Shown: positions 46,738 to 58,426 of the stretch, piece after piece
How positions within the stretch are numbered: position 1 is the stretch's first letter
Layout of the letters: each line of letters opens with the position of its first letter
From: Scolanthus callimorphus
Taxonomy: Eukaryota; Cnidaria; Anthozoa; Actiniaria; Edwardsiidae
Length of the DNA stretch: 64,000 nt
Direction of reading: 5' to 3'
Assembly: GCA_033964015.1 (NCBI GenBank)
Contig: CM066913.1
Coordinates: 21,785,854 to 21,849,853 of the forward strand
Position numbers and translations under genes: made by a program
The notes under the pieces: generated by a model
What the model saw: the letters and a program-made list of their open reading frames with translations, nothing else
Database searches by the model: none
What the model was told of the DNA's origin: nothing

Positions 46738-49700
46738 GCATCTCCATTGCCGGGCATGGATATTTTTGGAGTCACTTTTTGTCTTCAAAATAACAGGGAA
46801 ATCCCAAAGCTGTTCTTCAACACTTTCCAAGTGTTGGCAAGTTACTTGGGACCCTTGGCCAGATTCCTGCACTTCAGTGTTCAGTAAGTTGCTGGTAATA
46901 TTTTTAGGCCAACATTATGGTCACTAAAACAAATTGATGATAATCATCAAATCTTATGGCCTTTGAATTGTGATTATCATCAATCTTCTGACATGACCAT
47001 ATTATCACAATATTTTCCTTCTAAAAAACTATCAGTAGAACAAAGCAATGTGTATAATAAATAAACACTTTGCCATGGGGATAAATGTTAATTTAAAACA
47101 GCCACCTTACACAAGATGGTGATGTTTGCATTTTTCATGGCTGTAGCTGTGGGGTTCTACTACGTAGGGTGGATGGTGATGATTTTAGATGATGTGTGAA
47201 CTTGGTGATAACTGAAACCCCCAAAAAGCAGTGCAATTTTTATAGTGGCAAAGCTAGAAATTTTGTTTGAAAATTAAGTTAGGTATAAGAGCTCATGGTG
47301 ATGATATGAATACTGTCTTGACTTTTACTTAATCATATCGAAAGATCCAGAACATTTCTAAATGGAAATTCCAGAATTCCAGAGGGGTTGGTGTGGTGCA
47401 TAGGAGGGCATATCTCTCCCTCTGTGCAGGCCGCGATTGCAAGTAATAGCAAAATGAATAGAATTGAGTAAAAGGTGGCAACTTATTCCTGAAATACAGC
47501 AGTAGTTAGAAAATACTAGACGTCATCAATCCCTATGGTCCAACATGTCACCAATTCCTGTGCACGTGGTCCAACACGTCACAAATCGCTTTCATCCAAC
47601 ATGAGAGGTCTTTAAAATGTCACCATTTTCTAACTATTAAGGAGAGATCAGCCAGAAGCTGGTGTCCTGTACAATGTCTCTTGCCTCACACTCCCCTGAG
47701 TTCAGTGATGATAATGTGACTAAGAGGGCTGTAAGTTGGGCACAGGTAAGCTTATAATAAAATTCTCATTTACTTTGAAAAATAGGTCAATGAATTTTCT
47801 GATTTGGGAATTGCAAGAAACAGGCCAAACGGAAGGGATAAAAAGGAAAATGTGATCAAGAAGTTATTTTTCAATACAATACCTGAATTCCTATATTTTA
47901 GTATTTGGAGTATTTGTTTATTTGGGTATAAAATTAGAAACACCTGACTGATGCATGGTCATTCTATAACAAAACTCTATTTACATGTTTTTTATATATT
48001 AAGAACATTGAATTTTTTGGCAATAAAATTACTCATAGCCTCTTATATTACTCCCTTTTATCCTTCTTCCTAAAACGCATTTTTGCAAAAAGCAATTTGA
48101 AAAGGTACTTTCTGCAGCATTAAAATCCCTTGTCTGAGACCCTGCTGGATTAGATTAGATTATAGCCATCAGCCTAAGAGAGGAGGAAATCACTGCTCGC
48201 AGGGTAGCTGAACAATTGTATCATGTAGATAGAGCGGATTTCAGATGACTGTCATAAGTAATTCGCAATTACTTTGTAATTACTCCTATAACGTTTTATT
48301 CCGAATTGGTGTAATTGCTTTGTGATTGGTTTTACTACAGTCATATGAAATCCGCTCTATTGATTTTGTGATAATTATCAGTCTCAGCTAAGAAACATGA
48401 CAAGGTCCAGTTCTCCAGACCCTAGTATACTCAGCATTGGAGAGTTTATGAGTTTTACTCCACAAGAAACAACAGAAACTTATATTAAACAGGTAAATAT
48501 GAAACAGTCACACTATATGTATATATAATATATGAAACAGTCACATTATGTGCATGCATTATCACATAGCTGTAATTGCAGAAAAAAACATACCTCCCCA
48601 TAAAAGGGATTTGGAAATTCCAAGGGGGTGCCTTTTTTGGGGGGAGGGGGCAGATCCCAAGCTCTTACTTTTTGGGTTACTTGATTGTTTCTGCATCCTA
48701 TTGGACAGGCAGTAATTTCTTAAACTGAGTTGAGAGACTTTTTTTATTACCTAATTCATGCACTTTAACAAGTGAGCCACAAGGGTATCTTTGCACTTAA
48801 TTACTCAGACCCCAAACATACTTGAAAAGTGATTTCTTTTTTCATTGCACACTTAACTGCAAATTTGTGCAATAAAGCCATTAACAAAACAACCATCTGA
48901 AACTGAGTCTTCTAATCCTATCATGAGAAATCGGTTATTTCCTCTTTTACATTGACACACGCCAAGCAAAGCTCCCTCCTGTACGGTAGCAAGCCTGTTT
49001 TGCTGAATAAACTGAGTGTCAGGATGTGATTTTGCTGAAAACTGTGATTTCTTAATACCATCACCATCATAGCTTATAGATTCAATCTGCTGTGATCTCA
49101 GAGGCTTTGAAGGTGTAGCATGGAACTCAGATATAAGGTAGGTGTCATAGTGCAATCAGTAGAAGGTTTTCTTTTGCAAAAACGCTCTTTGGGGGGTTGA
49201 AGGCCCCGTGTCCAATGGGTGTGGCCTTGAGTGAGCTTGCTTTTCATTTTCAAATTGGAGAAACCTTTACAAGATTGACACATTGCCTTTAGGTGAGGAG
49301 GACCAATATAACTAGTATAAAACAAAATGTCCTACCCGGCAAGCAGTTTCTTTGTGTCAGTTGATATCAAAACAACTTTGCTGGAAAATAAACGACTGAC
49401 AGAAAGGAACTTCTGCCACCAGGGTACAAATGCCCCAGTCTACAATATACATACCAAGCATGACATGTTTTTTGTTTTACTTGTAATAGTGACCTTGTTC
49501 CTGTGACTCCATTGCATGGCACCTTCATCAGACGTTTGTCAGAACTCTGTTTACCAATGATATCACATGCTGCAGCCATACCCCTGGTAATGTACTCTAT
49601 CACTTGTCCCTGGTCTATACCTTGGCATGTGAGTGGTTTTCCTTGGAGGATAATATTAATTTTGACACAGCAATAATTCTAGATTTGTCTTTTTTTTAAT

Positions 49701-51435
49701 AGCCTGAACATAAATTAATATGTTCCAACTTCACCATTAAAAAACTCCCTAGCAAATTATTGTTAAAATCAGGATCCTTGCTTGGTCAAAATAACATCAC
49801 AGGTGTGGCCAGTGCTGGATAGCAATAACATTCCAGGTCATAACACTTTGTAGAATTCAATCAGCCTATATTAAGGGTTACGTTATCTGTCAATTGATAC
49901 TTAAAGGTGCCTACTGGTATTCTGCAACCTGCCCACAATGTTGAATTACTTTGTTATTATTTACATCATCCAGTGCATTATCAATTCTGACTTACACTAA
50001 GGATTCATACCTAAGGCTATTTCATGTTTAAAAGGCAGAATGTGCGAGCTGACGAAAATTGGGCTTTCATTTTCTTGAAGTTTCGATGGTATCAAAAGTG
50101 GCAACAAAGCAGTGCATTGTGGGTAGGGTGCATCTGCTCCTTTAATAATTGAGTAATTATTGTACACCAGATTGAGGCGCTGCTCTCATGTGTTACCAAG
50201 GCAACAGATATTATAAAAGGTAGGCAAATATTTCCTTTTGTAAACCATCATTATGTATTACAATTTATAATGGGCTTCCTTTTTACTTTTAGAGATACAG
50301 ATAACAGTTTATGTTTGATGACTGACTGTCTTTCTCCGTTGTTTCTTGAAAACCTTGGCAAGATATCAGCTTGCTCAGGTATGTTACTCAGACAGAGCAA
50401 GGCATCAACCAGCATTTTGTAGATTGACATGGTAGTGCTCAATGTGTTTCTTTTCACTTCCTGGTATGTTAGAAGCAAAAGCAAGTTCCTTGAACTGCCA
50501 TGTACTGTACTACAGACTAAAAATATGATAATTTTAAGTCACTAAATGACCTTCCCCTAAAAAATATTTTTGAATCGGCATGAGAACTACTCCAAAATTC
50601 TGAAAACAAGTTGGCCATACCAGGCAAACAGCAAAGCCAGTGGCTTCACTAGGTGGAACTGGGCAAGGATCTGATTGGCTCACAAGAGTCACATTGACTG
50701 AAGACAGAAAACCAGCTGCTCAACAAAGGTGTATGTTGTGCCATTCATACTCCCTGCATTAGAGCAGATTTCACATGACTGTCATGAGTAATTCGCAATT
50801 ACTTCGTAATTATTCCAGCTATAGGTTTTATTCAGAATTGGTGTAATTACTTTGCGATTGGTTTTACGACAGTCATATGAAAATCGCTCTATTTTTGTAG
50901 AATTTCAGTTGTCATACTCTGCTAAAGTGAACTTGTGGTGTCAGCATCAGCAAGTTTTGAAAATGAGGTGAGCTTCATTAGTTTTGTTCATTTTAGTTTG
51001 CATGGAATTATTTGATACCAACACCTTCTGTTTGTGAGGTATGGATTTTTTTCTACCAGGCCAGTGGCAGATGCAGACCCTTAAGAAGGGGGTGGCTAGT
51101 ACTACAGAGTTCAGACCAAGGGGGCGGCTAATCTTATGGTTTTTACAAGAAATATGAGAACAAGGGGGTGGCTAGCCACCCTAATCACCCCCCTAGATTC
51201 GCCCTAGCAGGCTCAAAACCAGGACTAATATTAAGTCTAATGTTGATGCCCAATACTACAATGGAAAAAGTAGGGGTTTTTAATTTAAAAAAACATATAA
51301 CAGTGCAAGGCCTTGTCAGATGTAATACCAGAGTATTGTATCTTGCAGATTTTTCAATTTGTAGATACTGCAATGTCTGTGACTGGAGACCAGTCAATTG
51401 AATCAGTAAAACAGATGCTACAGTCTTGTGATCTG
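45812..51435 (+). CDS. FANCC: FANCC-like gene, N-terminal exons
   Basis: Exons seen: 45812-45958 (ATG), 46797-46883, 47647-47745, 48382-48492, possibly 50171-50219, 50909-50967 and 51349-51435. The first four and 51349-51435 are phase 0, and 50909-50967 becomes so if one A is missing near 50,936. The start resembles FANCC (KKWLGLAQQW, then MEELAKFLEKL), followed by VLQHFPSVGKLLG and ISQKLVSC...SWAQ, which align in order with the vertebrate protein. FANCC is a helical subunit of the Fanconi anaemia core complex, which ubiquitinates FANCD2-FANCI in crosslink repair. Only about the first half of the usual 560 residues was found. The rest is either missed, beyond the BTB gene, or lost. The exon at 50171 does not close in phase. 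Confidence 0.7.
46244..46760. mobile_element. ATTTTTTAGGGG element with long G and C tracts
   Basis: GATAGGGGTGCTCGTCG and CGACGAGCACCCCTATC are inverted. The left end carries a 28-base G tract (46265-46292), the right a 47-base C tract (46689-46735). The word TATTTTTTAGGGG repeats inside. It lies in FANCC intron 1, ending close to exon 46797. Confidence 0.75.
48226..48362. mobile_element. MITE family C, compact copy 1
   Basis: AGAGCGGATTTCAGATGACT and AGTCATATGAAATCCGCTCT are near-perfect inverted ends of a 137-bp element. It ends 20 bases before a FANCC exon. Confidence 0.85.
48853..50515 (-). CDS. Unassigned three-exon gene antisense within FANCC introns
   Basis: Exons: about 50287-50515 (5' limit uncertain), 49481-49620 and 48853-49331 (stop). 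The junction 49481|49331 is phase 0 on both sides with good GT-AG sites. The first junction needs one extra base. The first exon is leucine-rich and helical (LLLLLTYQEVKRN, then KMLVDALLCLSNIPEQ). The second has EYITRGMAAACDIIGKQ. The last has a C-x2-C (AMCQSCKGF) and a polar C-terminus. Within the last exon the frame shifts near 49,150, and one missing T would restore a frame of exactly 160 codons. I do not recognise the family. The long exons with clean splice sites support a real gene. Confidence 0.55.
50761..50893. mobile_element. MITE family C, compact copy 2
   Basis: AGAGCAGATTTCACATGACT to AGTCATATGAAAATCGCTCT, with the same interior as 48226-48362 (ATTCAGAATTGGTGTAATTA). It lies about 15 bases upstream of a FANCC exon. 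Confidence 0.85.
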
Positions 51436-52295
51436 GTAAGTGAGAAATGTTGTTTTATTTATTCAATGTACTTATTCAGAATGTTACATTACATATTTGC
51501 CATTGGTAACTTTAATTTACTTTAATAGTAAATCAAAAAGAATATTGTACAAAAGAGATATCTTCAGTTGGAAAAGCCTGGACATTTTTCAGACATTATT
51601 TTGACATTATATTTTTGGACATTTTTCAGGATTTTTTTTATTAAACTATTTGCCCTTTGAAATACACAATTTTAAGAGTACAATTGTCCAAAATTGCATT
51701 CAGCTTTAGATTTATTACCCATTTCTGATAAGATGATCCCTAATTAATTAAAAAATAAGCAGAAACAAAAAACCTGTAAAATAATATAAGAGCATTCACA
51801 GTTAGAGTGTTTTTTTGAGTAAATCAGCAAGAGATTTGTCCTTATTTGCATACAAGTTTGACTTAGATGTTCTAGGCAAAAAGCGATTAGGGTAAAATGA
51901 CTTTACTACGGTATCCTAGAAATTTAATAAACCAGATAAGATATTTATGGCCGACCTTTGTAATATTTAAAATCACTTGTCTTATGCCCATCAAGGTTGA
52001 CTCATTTTATTGATTACAGTCATACTAATACAGTTACCACTTAAATGCCAATTGAGCATCACAGCAGGCCCAGGCTGTGTGAGGCAAGAAGTGAGGCACT
52101 TGCCTTGGTAAAATATTTGATGTTTTACTATTTCACAATTCAAAGAGTCTATTTTTGGTGATTTATCCATCAACGACTTACTCTGCCTCATTTCAAATCT
52201 ATTCCCAAAGATGGCTAACCCAAATAAGCATTATTTACCTCCTAAAGTACCATGCAAGCCCTAAAAATTATGGCATGTCAGCATTTCTCCTGGTT
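51436..52295. other. Intergenic or intronic stretch, one weak exon candidate
   Basis: At 52020-52107 an acceptor (TTGATTACAG) and donor (CCTTG|GTAAAA) bound an open frame (LIQLPLKCQLSITAG) that could be a further FANCC exon, but its phase does not match the exon at 51349. Otherwise AT-rich with nothing recognisable. Confidence 0.3.
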
Positions 52296-53602
52296 TCACA
52301 ACAGTTGATAAAAAAGCAGTTCTGGGAACTGACCAATATTTTGTGAAGTCCCATTTGCACTAATTTGATCAACAAATGTAAACTTGACATTTCCACAATT
52401 TACTTGTTCCATTCCATTAACCCCTTTGGAAGACATGGGACCATCAATCCTAGCCAACAGGGTGTAGTGAATACCAGGTTCAATAACAGTTGGTTTGAGA
52501 TTGAAAGTGAAACCAAAGTAATCAGACGATTCTTCTGCTGTGCTTTCGTAATCACTGAATTTTATACCAATATCAGGTTGTCGCTCTTGTAAACCTTAAG
52601 CATGGCCTTGTATACTGAATCTCGGTTCCCACACATTCTAACTCCAGTAAGAGTAACCTGCTTGTCAGTGTAAAACGTGATAGCATCTTCTTTTTGCCTT
52701 GTGTAACCCCAGCAGGACACCCTATCTATAGACCGGAATCTGCGACATGAATTATACTTGAACTTCCCCTTGCGTGGTTCTGCCTTAAAAGTTCTAAGCA
52801 TCTGTTTACTGGTAGAAGAGCTGTAAAACGTGAAGAGTTCTTTTAGTTCTTCTTTATTGAGAATATCTGTGGGCAGAACATTTTTAGCAAGTTGATCCAT
52901 GGATAGGAGGGGAAACCTAATGGCATGCACTCCACGATCACCAATCACAGATCTTCTGGAATCTCCAGTAATGCTAAGCCCTTGCTCCTCTATTTTGTGC
53001 TCAGCCCATTTATTTACAGCCTGGAAAATTTCTAACTCGGCAATTTCCAACAAGTCTCGCTCAAGTATCTCACATAACAATTCCGTCTTGATGTCTAAAA
53101 AAGGTTCTGAAGTCAGCGCCTTTTGTGTGTAAAAATCAATGCAATTCCAACACAACTGTTGAAGCTTTTCATCTCCCTGCCTCACTGCTTCTGGTAAAAC
53201 AATAAATACATCTTCCGGCTCTAGTTTTTCTTCTAAATACAGTCTGCATCTGTCTACGAGAGAGGGAACTATGTATTTCTTTGCTAGATAGAAAACCTCC
53301 ATGACTAAGCTCCCTGTTAGCTGTACTTCGTCGTAGTACACATATCGAAAAAGTTCAAGCAAACCTTCCGCAGTGCAGTCTGGAAGATTGATTGTTCGAC
53401 TTGTTTCTGCCATTTCGCCGTAGAACATCGCTTCAAACACGGGACTGCTGACGGCTAGAACGTATTTGTGAGCAGGAAGTGTGATGTTCGCCCCTCTAGT
53501 AGTGGCGACTGAGAACTCGACGTCGCTAAGTAATCTATTGTTGAACATGTACTCATTTCGCTCTCTGATGGTTCTTCGTGTTGTTTGCCACTGAAGTTCC
53601 AT
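52296..53602 (-). CDS. BTB-BACK-PHR protein, BTBD3/6-like
   Basis: A single coding exon. The ATG at 53600-53602 follows an acceptor (TTTTACAG), so a 5' UTR exon lies upstream. A BTB domain starts around FNNRLLSDVEFSV and continues LPAHKYVLAVSSPVFEAMFY. BACK-domain helices follow (IFQAVNKWAEHKIEEQ), then a PHR beta-sandwich (FRSIDRVSCWGY, GVRMCGNRDSVY). Such proteins are CUL3 ubiquitin-ligase adaptors, with BTBD6 acting on PLZF. The frame stops at 52562 but the PHR domain continues in another frame (FSDYESTAEESSDYFGFTF) to a stop at 52296. The span is 1,307 bases, one short of 436 codons, so one missing base near 52,585 explains it. The C-terminus GQFPELLFY is typical of PHR ends. Confidence 0.88.
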
Positions 53603-53764
53603 GTATTTTTTTCTCCTGGAATCTTGAAAACCCCTGTAAAACAAGCCTTTCGGCAAGTACAAGTACTATAGTTTCTTCAAACGACTCCTTAGTTCCTTAG
53701 CGCGCACTGCATGCCGGGAGATTTGTCCACAGGTAGTCCAAGGGAGAGGATTTTTAAAAAGTCG

Positions 53765-54035
53765 CCAGCAATTTTAAAAACTCTCCTTGACAATTTTTAT
53801 TTGCTCGTGTAGACGACACAAAATTGACAAGTTTTCCTTGACAAGTATCCTTGTTGAAAAGCTAGCATGTCTAACATTTAAACAAGGATACTTGTCAAGA
53901 AAAACTACTTGTCAATTTTGTCTCGTCGAGCAAATACAAAAATGGCCAAGGAAAATTGCTGGCGGGTCTACACGGTCAAGTTTCCTTGTCAAGGAAAAAT
54001 TGTCAAGGAAAAATTGCTCTTGTAGACGACGCTAA
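53765..54035. mobile_element. Palindromic element with TTGACAAG arms
   Basis: AAAATTGACAAGTTTTCC and GTCAATTTTGTCTCGTCGAG, with ACAAGGATACTTGTCAAG in the centre. GTAGACGAC occurs at both ends. It is upstream of the BTB gene. Confidence 0.65.
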
Positions 54036-55940
54036 GTCCCTATGGAACATAAAAACTTGCTATGATAAAACCTTAGGCATTGTGGGATATTTCGAAAATG
54101 GCCTATTTCAGCTTCCAGCAGAAGCCCCCATGCCATCGATGTATTTACTAAAGAATTTGATTGGCTGAGAAAAAACGAGTAGCCAATGAGAACGCAAAGC
54201 AATCGTAATTACATAACAAGTGTTGACAGTCATGTGAAATCCTCTATCTATTGCGTGCATGTGAAACGCGATTACGCGTTGCGCCTGTCGTTCCCCGCAA
54301 ATCAGAATTATTATCACCATTAAACCAATGAAAACAGTTAGAAGAAACAGTTGCATAAAAGTGAGTTCCAAGACGAAATTCATTCCTTTTAAGGTTAACG
54401 TGAAGACAAAAGTACTTCCTCCGTCGCCATGGCTTAGATAAACACTTTTGCCTGGGGAAAGAACATAGAATACATAAACAATTCATAGGAAAAATGGTGC
54501 TGGTTTTAATTGAGTGCAGAGTTAGAAAACTCTTTTTAAGATACCTCGTTATATTTTTTCTGGCTAACCTATCAATGTTTAAACAGCCGCTGCATCAAAT
54601 ATAAATATTTTCTTCCAACATTCCACTCGTGTTTTTTTCTTCTCGGGGAATGAAATTTCTAGAAATATCTGTAATTATTGCTATGAGCGAGCGCAGTGAG
54701 CGAACAGCAACACTAATTCCGTTAATTAATTTCGTGTATAGTGCATGTGTCGATAACTGGGCGCGCAGTGCGTTTTGAGAGAGACGCAAGATATCCGTGA
54801 AGCATCGAGATTTTCGTCTGGTTGTCTATATCAGCAAGGGTCGCCTTGTTATCGTGTAAGCAGAGAGAACTTTTCAGTTGAGGCTGGGCCGTCCTTATTT
54901 TTGGAGCAGTTTGAGCCTGGAAATGTTCTTACGGATGTTCTTAAATTTCAGTGACTTCGCAACCTGAAATATGATAGATCTCATGGCAGGATTTTATAAG
55001 AACATTTTTTATAAGAACGTTCAGCCTGAAATTTACCCAAATTTTAAGAACATGCTAAGAACATGGCCGAGGCTCAGATAAGAGCAAAATATTTTTTTTT
55101 CAGTGATGCGTTCTAAAATCCAGAATCAAAAGTGTTAATAACGACCTAAAACCCTGTGGTTTTAGAGGATGTTCAAAAAGTCGCCATAGCAGCTGTCGGT
55201 GCAAGTCGCAAAATTGCCGACAACATTTTTTGAGTTCCTTGAGGTCCCCTTAACACTTCAAAAAGCCCACGGGATTACAGATGCTCCCTGACTAGATGTC
55301 GTGAACTTCAATAGGCAACAGAAATCGAGCAAAATTAATCGATAGGTTTTTGAATTGCATATACGTAGTCTATTGAAATAATGCTAAAACTGGTACAAAA
55401 TGCGACGACTAGAACCGGAGAAGTAAGACATATTACAGTATGACTTATGTTTTGGAGAGCTGCCCTAAAATATAGGGAAAAACGCAATTGAGATCTGCAG
55501 TTCGGGCTGGGATCTGCTGGGATCACGTGTCATACGCGCTGCGTCCCTTGGGAATTGACTGTATGAATATCTTATATATAACTTCGAACTTTGGCGTGAA
55601 AATACGCTATTTTCCTCTCAACCTCTGGCAAAACAAATGTAGTATTGCTAAAGATCATGATGTCTGCTACTTGTCTGCAGAATTTGGTGGAATTTCAGGC
55701 AAGTGGAAATAAGGTGCTAGTGGCACTTTAAAACTTTTATACATGTAATTAAATTGTTCTTACAATTTCAGCTAAGGGCTTGTACAGAACATACCGACCT
55801 TGTATCACCGCAGAACAGCTCTTGTGGTAAGATGCAATTCCGAAAGCACGTTAGTTGGCGTGACACATGGCTTGAAATAGTTTTGAAAACACTAACAGCG
55901 ATGGATCTGGATCCAAAATGGATGCAATGTCCCAATAAAA
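54036..55940. other. Intergenic stretch
   Basis: About 54,150-54,245 is a half copy of MITE family C (GACAGTCATGTGAAATCC). An exon-like piece at 55771-55829 has good splice sites but no partner. Otherwise nothing recognisable. Confidence 0.4.
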
Positions 55941-55944
55941 TCGA

Positions 55945-56145
55945 ATACAAATAGAGAGAAAGGACAAAACAGACAAGATTTGTGCCGACGTTTCGGACTC
56001 TTTACTTTCAGTCCTTCATCAGGGCGGTTACAGGTTTCTGATTTCTGATTTACTGATTTCTGTAACCGCCCTGATGAAGGACTGAATGTAAAGAATCCGA
56101 AACGTCGGCACAAATCTTGTCTGTTTTGTCCTTTCTCTCTTTTTG
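55945..56145. mobile_element. Near-perfect palindrome, about 190 bp
   Basis: GAAAGGACAAAACAGACAAG to CTTGTCTGTTTTGTCCTTTC. The arms are over 80 bp with CGACGTTTCGGACTCTTTAC and its complement differing at few positions. The loop is TGATTTCTGATTTACTGA. Confidence 0.85.
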
Positions 56146-56486
56146 GCGTGACACATGTAACGATGTAACATCAAATTACTTTAATCAATCTATTTTTATC
56201 CATTTGGCTCGTATACCCCTCCACACCCAGAACAGAGTATCGGTTAGTTTTTCGTTACTTTTCGTCTCTCTTATTTCGTTCGCTCTCGTTTTCCTCTAGC
56301 TCTTTGTGGCGCCACACAGAGGGGAACAGGATGGTAGGCATCATAGTGCGGGCTTTTGCCGAGTCGTGCAAAGAAACGTCATAATGGAAGGTGGGTTCTG
56401 TACCCCAAAATACAACAAGTTTGCTTGTGATAACCTGTCATACCCTTATGCAGTTTTAGACGTCGATCCTAATTGTGGTCGCACTA

Positions 56487-58003
56487 CAGTAAAAACCCGC
56501 ATATAAGGGACGTGTCATTATTTACCGGGGGGGGGGGGGGAGTGCTCCCATTTTTTTCAAACAAGGCTAAAAAAATTAGGACCCTCCCCTTGAACATAAC
56601 AAAAAAATGTGACCCTCCCCCAGTCGTAGGTAAAAAAAATTGGGACCCTCCCCCATGTCAATTATGTGTTCTGAAAAACCTGTCAGATAGACTATTGTCC
56701 GAGTGAAGCAATGTCTCTTAATTCCGTCAAACTATAAGGAAGCGCGGTTATTTTATCGCCTCGATTATTTACGTGAGGATTTTGGGTAATACACGGTAAA
56801 AATGCAGTGATCCTCCCTCTGTAAGTACAATGATTAACGTGATCCCACCTCTCCCGTCCCCTATTTGACCTAGTACTGAATACATTTGACAGAAACGGGG
56901 TTTCACATATCTTTCGTTGCGCGCGATGCGTGCCCGAATTTTGATAAACGCATTTCATCAAGCCTCAGAGATAGGGTAGATGAACATGTTTGTGTACGGT
57001 ATAGTAGACAAAGCCTGTCAGGAGCCCAGGAAGTACGCTACCTCAACTATAAAGGTTAGATGAAAGCTTCTATAGATGGGCTCCTGAGCCAACAAGGTTT
57101 TATTATTCGTGCGCACAACTGCGCGCCGCAAATGACGAAGTTATTTTTATTCATGTAACACGAAGCGCGGCCAAACGGACGAATTTCTATGCTTGTAACG
57201 TCGAAAACTCACGCTTACATATAGGGTCTTCTTTCAAACATATAGTGACTTGCCCGCCAGGGCTATCATTGCAGGACATTTTTGGGAGAGTTTGGTTTTC
57301 CTCGTCAAGATACACTTGTTGTTGTAAACGGTGTGAGGGTGGTGTATTCATTGCTCAAAGAGTATATTTGATGTCATTCCTTATGCGCGCGAAGCGCGGC
57401 GAAATTTTTATAGAGGTTGCTGAAATAACCACTATCGGCATCTGCGTTATCCTCTTCATCGTCCAGATGTTGCTGAAAAAATTATGACCCTCCCCCAAAC
57501 AGGATTAAAAAACATTTGGACCCTCCCTTGAGACACGCAAAAAAATTGGGACCCTCCCCACAAAAGTAGGACCCCCCCCCCCGCTAAATAATGACACGTC
57601 CCTAAGAACCTGGGTTTTAAGAACCTGTTAGGCTAAAATTTTCATTTGAAGCACCTCCACGTAAGAACCTATTAAGGCTAAAAGTCTAATTTAGGTTCTT
57701 ATCAGTGGAATTGCCGCAAGTGTATAGGTAGAAACTGCTGAATTCAGATCATCATCTGATTAAAGTTAAAAGTAACTTGACATAACAGTTTTTTTCTACT
57801 GTGTAGAATGTCTATTGCGTTTACCATACAAATAATTCCTCAAATTTATTTATACTATAAATGAAACTCATATGAAAAAGGAAGAACCTATTTTAAGAAC
57901 CTCGGTAGCCTAAATTTGCTTTAAGTACCATTTATATAAGAACCTGTTATGTTTAGGCTAAACTAAAAAATCCAGGTTCTTATACGCGGGTTTTTACTGT
58001 ACG
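56487..58003. mobile_element. Outer element with ACAGTAAAAACCCGCATATA ends
   Basis: ACAGTAAAAACCCGCATATA at the left mirrors TTATACGCGGGTTTTTACTGT at the right (one base difference, quoted in part). The right part has several AAGAACCTG and CAGGTTCTTA words. The left part is separated from it by the inserted element at 56506-57606. Confidence 0.75.
56506..57606. mobile_element. GGTCATTATTTA-family element nested in the outer element
   Basis: AAGGGACGTGTCATTATTTA and TAAATAATGACACGTCCCT are the inverted ends. Repeated GGGACCCTCCCC words lie near both ends. The interior shares GTTACA-rich sequence with the 33838-35570 copy. The flanks rejoin into a continuous outer element when it is removed. 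Confidence 0.75.
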
Positions 58004-58167
58004 GTAATGTCAGTTAGTCCAAGGTAGGGGGATTTCAAAAAGTTCGAGTTTCATAATGAAACGTGTAGGCCAAAGGGACTGAACAATAACAGCAACAACA
58101 ACTACAGGGTTGTCTGCGAAGAAATTCTAATAAACCATAAATATTTTATTTGATACAGTTGCGACCC

Positions 58168-58405
58168 TTTGGCCTTTACTGCGATTTTCATAATTCTGCG
58201 AACTCTACACCGACCAGAAAACCGCGGTTTGGCTTCCGTCAATCAAAACAGAATTTTCACTGTAAAATAGAAACCAAACTCAGAAAACACGCGCGTGGAC
58301 TTCAAAAGTTGACTTCAAAAGTTTGATTGACGGACGCCAAAACGCAGTTTAGCGTTCTGAAATAAAGTGAGAGTTACCGGCAGAATTATGAAAAGGGCAG
58401 TAACG
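58168..58405. mobile_element. Inverted-repeat element matching the left edge of the window
   Basis: TTTACTGCGATTTTCATAAT and the complement of CAGAATTATGAAAAGGGCAG are the ends. The interior includes CGCGGTTTGGCTTCCGTCAA. It is the inverted homologue of 1-222. Confidence 0.7.
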
Positions 58406-58426
58406 TGGCGAGCTCAACCTTAAGGT

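Noticed and set aside
46570..46927. Proline-rich and glycine-rich frames
   Set aside because: They are translations of the C/G homopolymer in a repeat element.
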